Shown here in pieces: positions 44,156-53,783 of a stretch of 64,000 nt of DNA. Source of the stretch: an uncultured Chloroflexota bacterium (lineage in GTDB: Bacteria > Chloroflexota > Anaerolineae > Aggregatilineales > Phototrophicaceae); NCBI GenBank assembly GCA_937974245.1, contig CALJKV010000103.1:66511-130510 (forward strand), read 5' to 3'. The notes under the pieces are model-generated. The model was not told the origin of the DNA and did not search any database. It was given only the letters and a program-made list of their open reading frames with translations. Positions within the stretch are counted from its first letter, which is position 1. Every line of letters begins with the position of its first letter. The translations under genes and the position numbers were made by a program.

Positions 44156-44827
44156 ATGAAAAATGAAATCAGAGCACAAGCACGGGCCATGCGACAAAAC
44201 GGCCTGTCTGTACGGGATATTTGCCCTGGAATTGGGTGTGTCGCGAGGATCAGTGAGTCAATGGTTGAGAGGTATTGAACTGACCGAAGAACAAGTTCGT
44301 CATCTTAAAGATAAGCAGCAGCACTGCGGCGCGGGCGTAACAATGGCGCACAGGCTAACCGGGACAAGTTTAGAGAGAGGAGAAAATTATATCAGGAAGA
44401 GGGACGCGCAAAAGCACGCGAGGGACGGTCATTACATATAATCGGGTGTATGCTTCATTGGGCCGAGGGCGCTAAACATCGCAATCACGTCAATTTTGTG
44501 AATTCAGACCCCAATATGATGCAGCTATACCTTCGCCTTTTGAAGGAAGAACTGCGCGTTAAGGAAAGTGACATTATCCAATATGTTCACTGTCACACCA
44601 GAGACAAAACAGTGATTGACCGGATCAAGCAATACTGGTTGAATCTTCTACACCTCCCCGAGTCGAGTATCAGGCAGGGGCTTTTCAAGCAAGGCAGCAA
44701 TACACGAAAGAACATACTCGAAAACGGCGTTTGCAGTCTCCGAATCGATAACATCCACCTTGTTCAGCACATCTACAGCGCAATTCAGGAGTACGGTGGG
44801 TTTGAGAATCCAGCATGGTTAGATTAA
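44156..44827 (+). pseudogene. HTH protein with YWAEGAK-like domain, broken by two compensating frameshifts
   Basis: Read as one gene it would give about 223 residues: MKNEIRAQARAMRQNGLSVR, then ALELGVSRGSVSQWLRGIEL (a helix-turn-helix), then GAQANRDKFRERRKLYQEEG, IIGCMLHWAEGAKHRNHVNF and further to FENPAWLD. The first part is in one frame, the HTH lies in the next (one extra T near 44205 in ATTTGCC), and from about 44335 the original frame resumes (one base lost in the GCGGCGCGGGC stretch). The HTH plus W-A-E-G-A-K/N-S-D-P arrangement belongs to a widespread family of unknown function found next to many tRNA and other genes. It could be a true pseudogene, or two sequencing errors. Confidence 0.75.
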
Positions 44828-44861
44828 GCTTTATCAGCGGTGCAGCTCACCAACATTTCTC

Positions 44862-46124
44862 TTACAGCACCTCCTCATGTACCAGCAGGTCGTCCCACGT
44901 CTCGCGGCGACGGATGATGCGCCAACTCCGGCCATCAGGCAGGACGGCAGCTTCCGGTGGGCGCGGGCGGGCGTTGTAATTGCTCGCCATCACCATGCCA
45001 TAGGCTCCGGCGGTGAGTATCGCCAGCAGTTCACCGGGGATCATCTCTGGCAGTGACACCTCTCTACCCAATACATCCGTTGTCTCGCATACTGGACCGA
45101 CCACATTCACGGGAGTAAGGTTCTTGTGGGAGTCGCCATCTGGTGAATGAGGCATCACCGGCACGATTTCATGATGTGCCTGGTACAGCGCCGGGCGGAT
45201 GAGTTCCGCCATGCTGCCATCGGTAATCAGGAAGGTCTGCCCGGCTTGCTTTTTGACATAAATGATGGAGACCACCAGGAGTCCCGCGTCAGCGATAATG
45301 GATCGCCCTGGTTCGAGTATCACGGTGTAGTCCTTGAGCAGAGGAGTCAGGGCTTGCGCGAAAGCGTCGAATGTCGGCAGCGATTCGTTAGGGCGATAGG
45401 CAACCGGCAGCCCGCCGCCGATATTGACGGTACGAATTGCGGGGTAGGGGGCGATCAGCTCGAGCGCAGCCTGCACCGCCTGACGGGTCGCGTCGGTATC
45501 ATGTAGTTGGCTGCCAATGTGCAGGTGGATGCCTGTAATATGGACTTGAGGGTATTTACCCTGTTCTGCCAGGATATTGCGGATGGTCTCCGCTGTCAGG
45601 CCGAATTTCGCTCCGCCATGCCCGGTTGCGATGTATGGATGGGTATTGGCTGTAATATCGGGGTTGAAGCGCAGCGCGACCCGGACGGGCTTACGGTGGA
45701 GCGCGGCGGCAATGTCGTTAATGAGGCGTAATTCGCCCACATTCTCGATGTTGATCCAACCAATTCCCTGTTCCAGGGCGTAGCCAATCTCGTTGGGGGT
45801 TTTCCCAACCCCAGCGAAGACGATGGAGTCGGGTTTTGCCCCAGCCTGTAATGCCCGGTGGATCTCTCCAGCACTCACGGCGTCAATACCCGCCCCGGCA
45901 TTCACCAGGGTCTTGAGGAGGCTGAGGTTGGCGTTGGCTTTGGCGCTGTAGTGGATATGCGCGTTCAGTGGGGAGAAGGCCGTCCGAATCCGCTCATAGT
46001 TATCCAAAACCCGTTTAAAACTGTAGATGTAAACAGGTGTCCCGGTGATTGCAATGATGTCCTTAAGTGCCACATCATCGCATAACAGCATCGCGTCCCG
46101 ATAATGTATGGATGTATTCAGCAT
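44862..46124 (-). CDS. lysA: Diaminopimelate decarboxylase
   Basis: 420 residues of the fold-III PLP decarboxylase family. The PLP lysine is in HIHYSAKANANLSLLK near residue 61; SAGEIHRALQAGAKPDSIVF, IHLHIGSQLHD (binding the pyridine ring), VNIGGGLPVAY and ILEPGRSIIADAG follow, and GPVCETTDVLG provides the active-site Cys of the partner subunit. It makes L-lysine from meso-diaminopimelate in the cytoplasm. The start has no clear ribosome site. No other lysine genes lie nearby. Confidence 0.94.
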   Translation of the reverse strand: MLNTSIHYRDAMLLCDDVALKDIIAITGTPVYIYSFKRVLDNYERIRTAFSPLNAHIHYSAKANANLSLLKTLVNAGAGIDAVSAGEIHRALQAGAKPDSIVFAGVGKTPNEIGYALEQGIGWINIENVGELRLINDIAAALHRKPVRVALRFNPDITANTHPYIATGHGGAKFGLTAETIRNILAEQGKYPQVHITGIHLHIGSQLHDTDATRQAVQAALELIAPYPAIRTVNIGGGLPVAYRPNESLPTFDAFAQALTPLLKDYTVILEPGRSIIADAGLLVVSIIYVKKQAGQTFLITDGSMAELIRPALYQAHHEIVPVMPHSPDGDSHKNLTPVNVVGPVCETTDVLGREVSLPEMIPGELLAILTAGAYGMVMASNYNARPRPPEAAVLPDGRSWRIIRRRETWDDLLVHEEVL

Positions 46125-46152
46125 GGTATTGTTTATTACTGCCTCGTCGCAA

Positions 46153-48195
46153 TCAGAGCGTGAACTTCACTGCCTGTAGTTCGTAGACATCCGATGGCCG
46201 ATTAATCCCCTTGAGTTGGAGAATACCCAGGTTTCGCGTCTCAGAGACGGGTGCAATCAGATTATAGGTCGCCTCGCTGATGAGCACCTGGTCGCCTTCC
46301 GCTGCGCCACACAAGCGCGAACCGAGGTTCATGATGCGCCCCAGGGCGGTGAAGTCTGTCCGAATGGGCGGGCCAAACTCCCCGGCAATAGCCTCTCCGG
46401 TGCTAATACCAACCCCCATCGGCGGTAGCTCGCGGCCTTCCTGGCTCAATTCAGCACGTAGTTTTCGCTGAGCCGCCTGCATTTCCAGCGCGGCTGCTGC
46501 TGCCCGTAAGGCGTGATCATCCATGTGCATAGGAGCGCCAAACAACCCGATCACCTGGTCGCCGACAAATTTATCTAGCGTTCCCTGGTATTTGAAGATG
46601 ATCTCGGTCATCTGCCCCAGGAACGCGTTCAGCACTTTCACCAGTTCTTCTGGTTGTGTCCGCTCCGTCCACTCGGTTGAACCGCGCAGATCCGCAAACA
46701 CCGCGCTGATATTGACCCGTTCACCGGAAAGCAAGCTAGAGTCGGCTTTTTCGAGCATCCGCTCCAGTACCTTCGGGTCAACCGAGCGCTTCAACACCTC
46801 GCGCATTCGTCGCTGCTCCAACCGCTCGAAAATAGCGGTATCCACCTGGCTGGTGATGGCGACCAGGAGTTGGCGATCTTCCGTCGAAAACCCCTGGGTG
46901 TGGGTGCTGTTGACCACGCCAAACACGCCGATAATCCGTTCATTGAGGATAAGGGGAATCGCAACAAGGGAGTTGATTGGCTCACCGGGGCGGTTGAAAT
47001 AAACGATCTCTCCGATAGCCAGCGCCTCACGGGAAGCCTGATGGATAATCGCGGCGTATTTCGCTTCGGAAATCAGGACACCTTCCGTAAACGAGCGTAA
47101 TTCCAGCTTATCCTCAAATCGCTCGTTGTACAACATGATGTAGCCCATTTCACTGGAAACAACTTCGCATAACTCTTTGAGGACCTCCAGCAGCATCTCA
47201 TCCAGGTCTTTTTCCCGGTCACGGATGTGGTCAATCTTGTAGATGACTTCAAGTTCCTTCTTGCGGCGGTCAAGCTGTTGGAAGATGCGGCTGTAGATAA
47301 CAGCGGAGTCCATTTGGCTGATCATGGCGTGCAGCAGACGGTGATCGGCCACTGTAAAGGGGGCAGTCCGCCCGATGGCAATCGCCCCCAACCGCGCCCC
47401 GGCCACCACAAATGGCGCCGCCAGCATCACGAGGTGCTCCACGCCCTGTGGACTCGGGATTACCTGTGGGATATCAATCTGACGGGCATTTTCCTGGATA
47501 GATATCAGTGCCTCTGGCGGCAGTTGGTGTTTATCTACTAAGCCGCGCACAACGTATTCGCCGCTGTCAATGTTTGAGAGGATAACGATGCACAGATCGG
47601 CCCCAAAGTGCCGGAGCAGAATCGACGTGAAACCGGCGATGAGTTCGCCTTCCAGTGAGGTTCGATCTCGCAGTCGGTCAATTTCGTAAATTGCTTCCAA
47701 CTCACGATTGCGCTGTGTCAGCTTCCAGATAGTGCGTGCCTGAATGACGGCAGAATCGACCTGACTTTCAGCCACTTTCAACCGTTCCATCTCATACTCA
47801 TTGAATGGGGCAGTCGAACGCCCAATCACAATTCCACCCATTGGATAATCATCCAGGATAATCTGCACACCAACCGTATATGGGTGGGGTGCGGGCGCTA
47901 GAGATTCGGGTTTCACGACGGTCATCGCCTGGCGGCAAAGCTGGATACCAGCATCCTGGGAAAATCCCTCCAATGTTAGACATTCCATGTCATCGCTGGT
48001 TTCCGCCACCAGCATAATCGCGCAGGCTTCTGCCTCAAATGACTCTTTCAGCAGGTACGCGATTGAGTTGAACATAGTCTGCGGATCGCCGTCGTCCTGT
48101 AATGCGTCACGTACCTTGTCCAGGGAGTGGATAAGCTGAACATCCAGTTCTTTCTGGTGAAGGGCACGTTCATAGTCAATAGGCATAAATGACAT
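46153..48195 (-). CDS. GAF-domain sensor with class III adenylate cyclase domain
   Basis: 680 residues. Three successive GAF-like sensor regions (about residues 20-180, 190-330 and 345-480), with no membrane helix, then a class III nucleotidyl cyclase. Metal-binding Asp residues are in SAVFADLRGSTEWTER and FVGDQVIGLFG, the base-binding Lys precedes the latter (DKFVGD), and TDFTALGRIMNLGSRL carries the Asp, Asn and Arg. These residues fit an adenylate rather than guanylate cyclase. The GAF repeats would sense small ligands. GGGGG precedes the ATG. It is divergent from the dynamin-like pair across 170 bp. Confidence 0.9.
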   Translation of the reverse strand: MSFMPIDYERALHQKELDVQLIHSLDKVRDALQDDGDPQTMFNSIAYLLKESFEAEACAIMLVAETSDDMECLTLEGFSQDAGIQLCRQAMTVVKPESLAPAPHPYTVGVQIILDDYPMGGIVIGRSTAPFNEYEMERLKVAESQVDSAVIQARTIWKLTQRNRELEAIYEIDRLRDRTSLEGELIAGFTSILLRHFGADLCIVILSNIDSGEYVVRGLVDKHQLPPEALISIQENARQIDIPQVIPSPQGVEHLVMLAAPFVVAGARLGAIAIGRTAPFTVADHRLLHAMISQMDSAVIYSRIFQQLDRRKKELEVIYKIDHIRDREKDLDEMLLEVLKELCEVVSSEMGYIMLYNERFEDKLELRSFTEGVLISEAKYAAIIHQASREALAIGEIVYFNRPGEPINSLVAIPLILNERIIGVFGVVNSTHTQGFSTEDRQLLVAITSQVDTAIFERLEQRRMREVLKRSVDPKVLERMLEKADSSLLSGERVNISAVFADLRGSTEWTERTQPEELVKVLNAFLGQMTEIIFKYQGTLDKFVGDQVIGLFGAPMHMDDHALRAAAAALEMQAAQRKLRAELSQEGRELPPMGVGISTGEAIAGEFGPPIRTDFTALGRIMNLGSRLCGAAEGDQVLISEATYNLIAPVSETRNLGILQLKGINRPSDVYELQAVKFTL

Positions 48196-48365
48196 AACCC
48201 CCGATTTTCTCTTGCTTCAGGTTGTGATATGATCTTGTCGCTGCTATCAAGGCACGGTATGCTCTAAGAAGATAGTATAGCAGAGATGCGAGAAGCAAAA
48301 CACCTGTATTACAACAGTGTCAGGTGGTAGCTAGAACAGAATCTATCCAGATAGGTAGGTCAACA

Positions 48366-50216
48366 GTGGCTGTTGAAAATCTTGGCACGAAGTTGGCGAC
48401 GGAATACGAGGTCATTCGCCGTCGGGAATATGAGTTGATTACCAAACTGCTGGACGTGCTGCCCAAAGTAGACACGCTGGATTCGGCTCGGCTGGGCCAA
48501 GTGCGGGATGCGCTGTTCCATGCTGATCATCCTTACCTCATGGTCTTTGTCGGGCCGTTCAGTTCCGGTAAATCGAGTATCATCAATGCCTTGTTAGGAC
48601 ACGAAGCGTTACTGCCAGTTGGGCCGGTACCCACGACTGACCGGATCAGCATTCTCCGCTGGGGTGAAGATGCGCAACGCATGAGTTCCGGTAGCGAAGC
48701 CGACACCGTGTTCCATCCCAATCCACTGCTCAAAAAAGTCAGCTTCGTGGATACTCCAGGGTTGGAATCTGTCTTCCAGAAACATGAGGATACTACCCGT
48801 AAATTCCTGCACCGGGCTGATGTCGTCCTGATGGTGATGCTGGCAACCCAGGCGATGACCGCCCGTAACCTGGAATACCTGCAAACGCTCAAGGAATACG
48901 GCAAAAAAGTTATCATCATGATTAACCAGGTTGACCTGCTTAGCGCGGAAGAGGCTGAATCGGTCAAAGAGTATGTGCTGGATCAGAGCCAGACACGTCT
49001 CGGTTTTCGCCCGGACGTGTGGCTGGTTTCCGCCCGGCAGGGGCAGGCGGCCCGGCAAGGCGATGAACTGGATAAAATCGCCTGGAAACAAAGCGGTCTC
49101 AGCCGGATTGAGGAGTATGTAGATGATCAACTCAACGATGTCGCCCGGCTGCGACAGAAGTTGCAGACGCCGCTCCAGATCACGCAGAATGTGGTGCAGG
49201 TTGGGCTGAGTGCAGTTCGTACCAACCAGGAAGCACTCGATCATTATCAAAGTATTTCTGGAAATCTTGACCAGCAGCTTGCCGCCCAGCGCCGCGATCT
49301 GGAAAAGGTTGTCCGCGAAGTTAATGTGGAAATCAGCGGGAAATTTGGCGAGGCGGCCATGCGCGGCAGCGAAGCGATTGGTGAGATTTTTCGTTTCGGA
49401 CGGGCGTTTGGTTGGGCAATACGCGGTTTCTTCGAGCTGATAGGGTTGGCGCGGTTGCTGCGACGCGGGCGCGATCAGGCTTATGTCCACACGGTATTTA
49501 ACCAACACAAAACCGAAGAGCCGATCAACGAACTTCCGGTAGTGGTGGATAAATTGGGGCCACGGTTGGAAGGCAAGGATATCCAGGATATTGACGACCT
49601 CGTGAAGTATGCGAAGCGCGAGGTTGGCGCGCTACCCGATGCGATTCAAGGTAAAGTGATTGGTACAGTACAAGCCCCGACACAGTATGAGCGGGCCGTG
49701 CTGCAAACTGTACGGCGCGACCTGGAAGAGATTGAAAAAGAGGCTAAGGCCGTTGAGACGGACCGCCTGGAGCAGACGCTGCGTAATACACTGCTCTATC
49801 TTTCAGTATATGAAATCCTGCTGGTGATTTTTGGAGTGTTCCTGCTGGCGGGTGGTGGCGACCTGGTTAGCCCGGATCGCCCCGAGGTGCCGCTGATCCT
49901 CGTGGCGGGACTGCTGATTATGGCCCTGATGGGGTTGGCCTTCATGCCGCTGCGGGGGCGGTTGATGGAATCGGCCTATACGAACCGGATGCTGAAGTTG
50001 CAAAATCACTATATTGAAACCTTGGGTAAATCAGCGGATAAACAGATTGACTATGGGATGCGGCTGCGGGGTGATACCGTGCAACCCCTTACCCGCTTAA
50101 TTGATGCGCAAACACAGTTACAGAGCGAACAGCTTGCCATCCTGCAGAACGCTGAGCGCGAAATGGTGAGTATTGAGTCGGCGCTGACGGCGCTGGGCAG
50201 CAAGAAATTGATCTAG
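48366..50216 (+). CDS. Dynamin-like GTPase, first of a tandem pair
   Basis: About 616 residues. GTPase motifs: P-loop GPFSSGKSSIINALLG near residue 60, a conserved T in VPTTDRISIL, G3 DTPGLESVF, G4 NQVD. After the GTPase come long helical regions and two membrane helices near residues 475-497 and 506-526 (EILLVIFGVFLLAGG; LILVAGLLIMALMGLAF), then a helical C-terminus. This is the plan of bacterial dynamin-like proteins, which remodel membranes on GTP hydrolysis. The GTG at 48366 has AGGTAGG 6 bases upstream; an earlier GTG at 48324 lacks one. Confidence 0.87.
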   Translation: MAVENLGTKLATEYEVIRRREYELITKLLDVLPKVDTLDSARLGQVRDALFHADHPYLMVFVGPFSSGKSSIINALLGHEALLPVGPVPTTDRISILRWGEDAQRMSSGSEADTVFHPNPLLKKVSFVDTPGLESVFQKHEDTTRKFLHRADVVLMVMLATQAMTARNLEYLQTLKEYGKKVIIMINQVDLLSAEEAESVKEYVLDQSQTRLGFRPDVWLVSARQGQAARQGDELDKIAWKQSGLSRIEEYVDDQLNDVARLRQKLQTPLQITQNVVQVGLSAVRTNQEALDHYQSISGNLDQQLAAQRRDLEKVVREVNVEISGKFGEAAMRGSEAIGEIFRFGRAFGWAIRGFFELIGLARLLRRGRDQAYVHTVFNQHKTEEPINELPVVVDKLGPRLEGKDIQDIDDLVKYAKREVGALPDAIQGKVIGTVQAPTQYERAVLQTVRRDLEEIEKEAKAVETDRLEQTLRNTLLYLSVYEILLVIFGVFLLAGGGDLVSPDRPEVPLILVAGLLIMALMGLAFMPLRGRLMESAYTNRMLKLQNHYIETLGKSADKQIDYGMRLRGDTVQPLTRLIDAQTQLQSEQLAILQNAEREMVSIESALTALGSKKLI

Positions 50217-50277
50217 TGATAAACAGATCACAGCCTCTGGCTTGCGCCGGACTCTGATGAAGAATTGAGAGGCAACA

Positions 50278-52065
50278 TTGAGTACATTAGACGGGCCATT
50301 GGCCGCACTGCGTGAATCCGAAATTCGTTTGTTATCCGACATCGCGACGACTCTGGGGGATATGGGCGATTCTGCTCAGAGTGACCGCCAGCGCCTGCTG
50401 GATATTGCCCAGGATTTGCGCGATATGTTTTTCCTGGTGGTCGTCATTGGAGAGTTCAATGCGGGTAAATCCTCGTTTATCAATGCGCTGTTGGGCGATA
50501 ACCTGCTGCCAGTCGGGGTGACCCCCACCACTGAGTTGATTGAGCTCATCCGGCACGCCGAGACTGTCAACCGCAAACCGGAGGTCCGCCCCGATGGAAT
50601 CCGCCAATGGGCACACCCGAATACCGGCGCTGCTGGTGTTGCTCTGGTAGATACGCCAGGTACGGGGTCGGTTTTTCAGAAGCATGAAACCACCGCCAAG
50701 TCCTTCTTGCATCGCAGTGATCTGGTGATTTTCGTGATTTCAGCCAAGCGAGCTTTTGCCGAAACCGAACGGCTATACCTGGAACTGGCGAAGAACTACG
50801 GCAAGAAAATCATCCTGGTGATGAACCAGATGGATTTGCTCCAACCGAAAGAACAGACCGAAGTGCGCCGTTTCATTGAGCGCCAGGTGGAAGAACTGCT
50901 GGATATTCGCCCGCTGCTTTTTATGGTTTCTGCTAAGGAAGCACTAGTTGTCGCCCAAAGCGGGGGGGCATCAATGGGTGACCCTGGTGGTATTGAGGCG
51001 GTGAAGGCGCACCTGCGGGGCGTCCTTAGTGAAGCGCCGCCCGCCAAGCAGAAACTCCTGGCGCAGTTGGTCCTGGGGGAACGTCTGGTGCAGCAATACC
51101 AGAAAAATGTCCAGGGTAAAGCCGATCTTGTGACGGCGGATACAACGAAAGTGCGGGAAGTCCAGCAGGAATTGGAACAGCAGTCCGCCGGTCTGGAGAC
51201 GCAGCTAAAAGCCGCGCGGGCGGAGATTGATAATATTTTTGAGGGTGTGCGCCAGCGGGGGATGAACTTCATTGACACCCATCTGTCGATTCGTAACATC
51301 ACCCGCTCACCTAAGCGCGAGGTGTTGCAAGTCGAGTTCCAGGATGTGGTGATTGGGCGGGCGCTACGCGATATTAACGAAGCAACCGGTGATTACATCA
51401 ACGCGGTGATTGACCAGAGCCGCCTGTACTGGCGCGGTGTGATTGACCGGCTGAACCGGCTGCGCGACCTGATGGAGCAGGAACTCGTCGGACTCGATGC
51501 CGGGGTTTATGCCGAGCAGCGTGAGAGTTTGCAGGATGCCATTCGTATCGCGGAAGTCGAGCTGAAATCATATTCTACTGGCAGTGTCTTAATGGACATG
51601 CAGGCCCTGTTTGAAACCAACATGAACGGGTTCAAAAATTGGTCCGTCACGGCTGCCGCCGGATTGATTGTGGCTATTATCGCTGTTGCTACGCACGGCC
51701 CGTTGCTGGGCGTGGCTGGTGGTGTAGCTGCTGCGCCGCTGGCATTCCCGGCGTTTGTGGTTGGTGCGCCGCTGGCATTGATTGGTGGTGTGGCTGCGGC
51801 CCGTTATTACCGTCGCGTGGCCCGCGATACCAAGCGTGACCTGAACCAGCGGATTGACCAACTCGAAAAAACATACCATGCCGCACTCGATGATCTGACC
51901 CAGAAAGAACGCAGCCGCTTGACACAGTATGGCAACCAGGTTTTGACGCCGGTTTTCAGCCGACTGGAAGTCCTGGCGAAACGCTATGCGGCGCAGCAAT
52001 CTGCGTTACGAGCGCATGTTGTACAAATCGAAACCCTGCGTGAGGGGATTGAGAAGAGCAAATAA
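50278..52065 (+). CDS. Dynamin-like GTPase, second of a tandem pair
   Basis: 595 residues, TTG start with GAGAGG 6 bases upstream. P-loop GEFNAGKSSFINALLG near residue 60, VTPTTELIELI, DTPGTGSVFQKHETTAKSFL and NQMD. A helical stalk region follows, with hydrophobic segments near residues 457-515 (AAAGLIVAIIAVATHGPLLG and PAFVVGAPLALIGGVAA) and a coiled C-terminus. It shares the sequence VFQKHE(D/T)TTxK/RxFLHR with the upstream gene, so the two are paralogues. Paired bacterial dynamins are known to form hetero-assemblies. The next gene starts 3 bp downstream. Confidence 0.87.
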   Translation: MSTLDGPLAALRESEIRLLSDIATTLGDMGDSAQSDRQRLLDIAQDLRDMFFLVVVIGEFNAGKSSFINALLGDNLLPVGVTPTTELIELIRHAETVNRKPEVRPDGIRQWAHPNTGAAGVALVDTPGTGSVFQKHETTAKSFLHRSDLVIFVISAKRAFAETERLYLELAKNYGKKIILVMNQMDLLQPKEQTEVRRFIERQVEELLDIRPLLFMVSAKEALVVAQSGGASMGDPGGIEAVKAHLRGVLSEAPPAKQKLLAQLVLGERLVQQYQKNVQGKADLVTADTTKVREVQQELEQQSAGLETQLKAARAEIDNIFEGVRQRGMNFIDTHLSIRNITRSPKREVLQVEFQDVVIGRALRDINEATGDYINAVIDQSRLYWRGVIDRLNRLRDLMEQELVGLDAGVYAEQRESLQDAIRIAEVELKSYSTGSVLMDMQALFETNMNGFKNWSVTAAAGLIVAIIAVATHGPLLGVAGGVAAAPLAFPAFVVGAPLALIGGVAAARYYRRVARDTKRDLNQRIDQLEKTYHAALDDLTQKERSRLTQYGNQVLTPVFSRLEVLAKRYAAQQSALRAHVVQIETLREGIEKSK

Positions 52066-52068
52066 ACT

Positions 52069-52482
52069 ATGTCACTGTTCTTGCAGGTTGAAATCGCCAT
52101 CGAACTCATGTTGGCGGCCTTCCTCAGTATGGTTATCGGGGTAGATCGGGAAGGGCGGGGCGCTCCTGCCGGGATGCGAACCCACATGCTGGTTGGGGTC
52201 GGCGCGTGCCTGTTTACGACACTATCGTTTCATGCCTTTCCTGGCGGCGACCCGGCGCGAGTAGCAGCGCAGATTGTTACCGGGATTGGCTTTTTGGGAG
52301 CTGGGACGATTTTGCAGCGCGAAGGTGGTATCCGGCATCTGACCACCGCTGCCAGCATCTGGGCGACGGCAGCGGTGGGTATGGCAGTTGGCGTGGGTGC
52401 CTGGTTTTTGGCAATCTCCGGAACCCTGATAATCTGGGTTATTCTGGCTGTCGTGCGCCGCTTTGAGATTAAGCAACGTTGA
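52069..52482 (+). CDS. MgtC/SapB-family membrane protein
   Basis: 137 residues, four membrane helices. LAAFLSMVIGVDREGRGAPA, then GMRTHMLVGVGACLFTT and VTGIGFLGAGTILQREGGIR, are the family blocks, and LTTAASIWATAAVGMAVG follows. MgtC proteins in pathogens inhibit ATP synthase or help under low Mg2+; role in other bacteria is open. It is translationally adjacent to the dynamin pair (3 bp), a possible hint of a common membrane-stress role. Confidence 0.9.
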   Translation: MSLFLQVEIAIELMLAAFLSMVIGVDREGRGAPAGMRTHMLVGVGACLFTTLSFHAFPGGDPARVAAQIVTGIGFLGAGTILQREGGIRHLTTAASIWATAAVGMAVGVGAWFLAISGTLIIWVILAVVRRFEIKQR

Positions 52483-52567
52483 GGACATCTTTATCCGTCA
52501 AATGAAGTAGGGACGAATCTATCCCCCGCCTTTAGATGAATCCACAGGTACTTATCGAATGCGGCAC

Positions 52568-53602
52568 CTAGAGTCTGTGAATTAGCCGAATCTGGTCAAT
52601 CAATGGCTGCACGTCGGGTTCGGGACGGCTGCCACGCGGCGGGCCGAGCGGGTCGCTCACCGCGTCATCACCGAGCAGTGCATGAGCGATATTGCGCATC
52701 CCGTTACCCAATGCATCCAGGTTATAACCCCCTTCCATCACAAAAATGATCTTACCCCCGCAAAATTGGTGGGCTATCCGAATCAATTCTCGTGTAAGAT
52801 GGGCATACCCAGCCAGACTCAGGCGCATGGATGCCAGGGGGTCAGTCCAATGGGCGTCGAACCCAGCGGAAACCAGAATGAGCTCCGGTTTGAAGCGTTC
52901 TGCGGCAGGCCATACAACTTGCTCAAAAACGGCGGCATAACTGGCATCGCCATGACCACCCATAAACGGGATGTTGATGGTGTACCCACTACCCTTGTCC
53001 CGACCTGTATCATTAATCCGGCCTGTTCCGGGGTAGAATGGGGATTGGTGGGTAGAGATGAACAGCACAGAGTCGTCATCATAGAACATAGCCTCCGTAC
53101 CATTGCCGTGATGCACGTCAATATCCACGATCATGATGTGCTCGACATGGTGGGTATTCTGTGCAAAACGTGCAGCGATGGGCACATTACCAAGCAGGCA
53201 GAATCCCATCGCATAGTTGGGCATTGCATGATGGCCGGGGGGACGCACTGCGGCTAAACCATTGTCAGCCTGGCCGCGGAGGACGGCATCAACCGCGCCG
53301 ACCACGCCGCCAGTCGAGAGCCGGGCGATTTCGTAGGCTTTTGGCCCGGCATATGTGTCGGCATCCAGGTGAGTAATCTGCTCCAGGTCGTCCAGCCAGG
53401 CCAGTGCCGCCAGATATTCACGGGTATGAACGGTGCGGATGTGCGCTTCATCTACCACCTGTGGATCTAACCGGTGCATCCGTGCCGCCAAACCGGAGTC
53501 GTCCAACTGCCGCCAGACTGCCTGAATACGTCCGGCATGTTCCGGGTGGCCGGGCAGGTGGTGCTCAATATAACGGGAATGGGTTGCATAGACAGTCGTC
53601 AT
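52568..53602 (-). CDS. Histone-deacetylase-family (AcuC-like) deacetylase
   Basis: 344 residues with the zinc arginase/deacetylase fold. HLPGHPEHAGRIQAVWRQL at the start, AAVRPPGHHAMPNYAMGF with the paired His near residue 120, VDIDVHHGNGTEAMFYDD supplying Asp and His zinc ligands, SAGFDAHWTDPLA with the third ligand, and FVMEGGYNLDALG. Bacterial members deacetylate proteins such as acetyl-CoA synthetase, or acetylated polyamines. Substrate unknown. Convergent with the MgtC gene; divergent from the AAA gene. Confidence 0.9.
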   Translation of the reverse strand: MTTVYATHSRYIEHHLPGHPEHAGRIQAVWRQLDDSGLAARMHRLDPQVVDEAHIRTVHTREYLAALAWLDDLEQITHLDADTYAGPKAYEIARLSTGGVVGAVDAVLRGQADNGLAAVRPPGHHAMPNYAMGFCLLGNVPIAARFAQNTHHVEHIMIVDIDVHHGNGTEAMFYDDDSVLFISTHQSPFYPGTGRINDTGRDKGSGYTINIPFMGGHGDASYAAVFEQVVWPAAERFKPELILVSAGFDAHWTDPLASMRLSLAGYAHLTRELIRIAHQFCGGKIIFVMEGGYNLDALGNGMRNIAHALLGDDAVSDPLGPPRGSRPEPDVQPLIDQIRLIHRL

Positions 53603-53783
53603 ATCAATCAGAACCTTGAATAGTGGGGGACAATACGAAGATTATACCCCTAAACGATTTGGGTACCCTTCCGATTCTCTATCAGAAACCTTATAATGTG
53701 AAAACCTGACCTCAAGTTACCAACGATTTAACCCGCCTGATCAGTGACGCTTGACCCGGTATAGTCTAAACAGAAGAGGTGCT

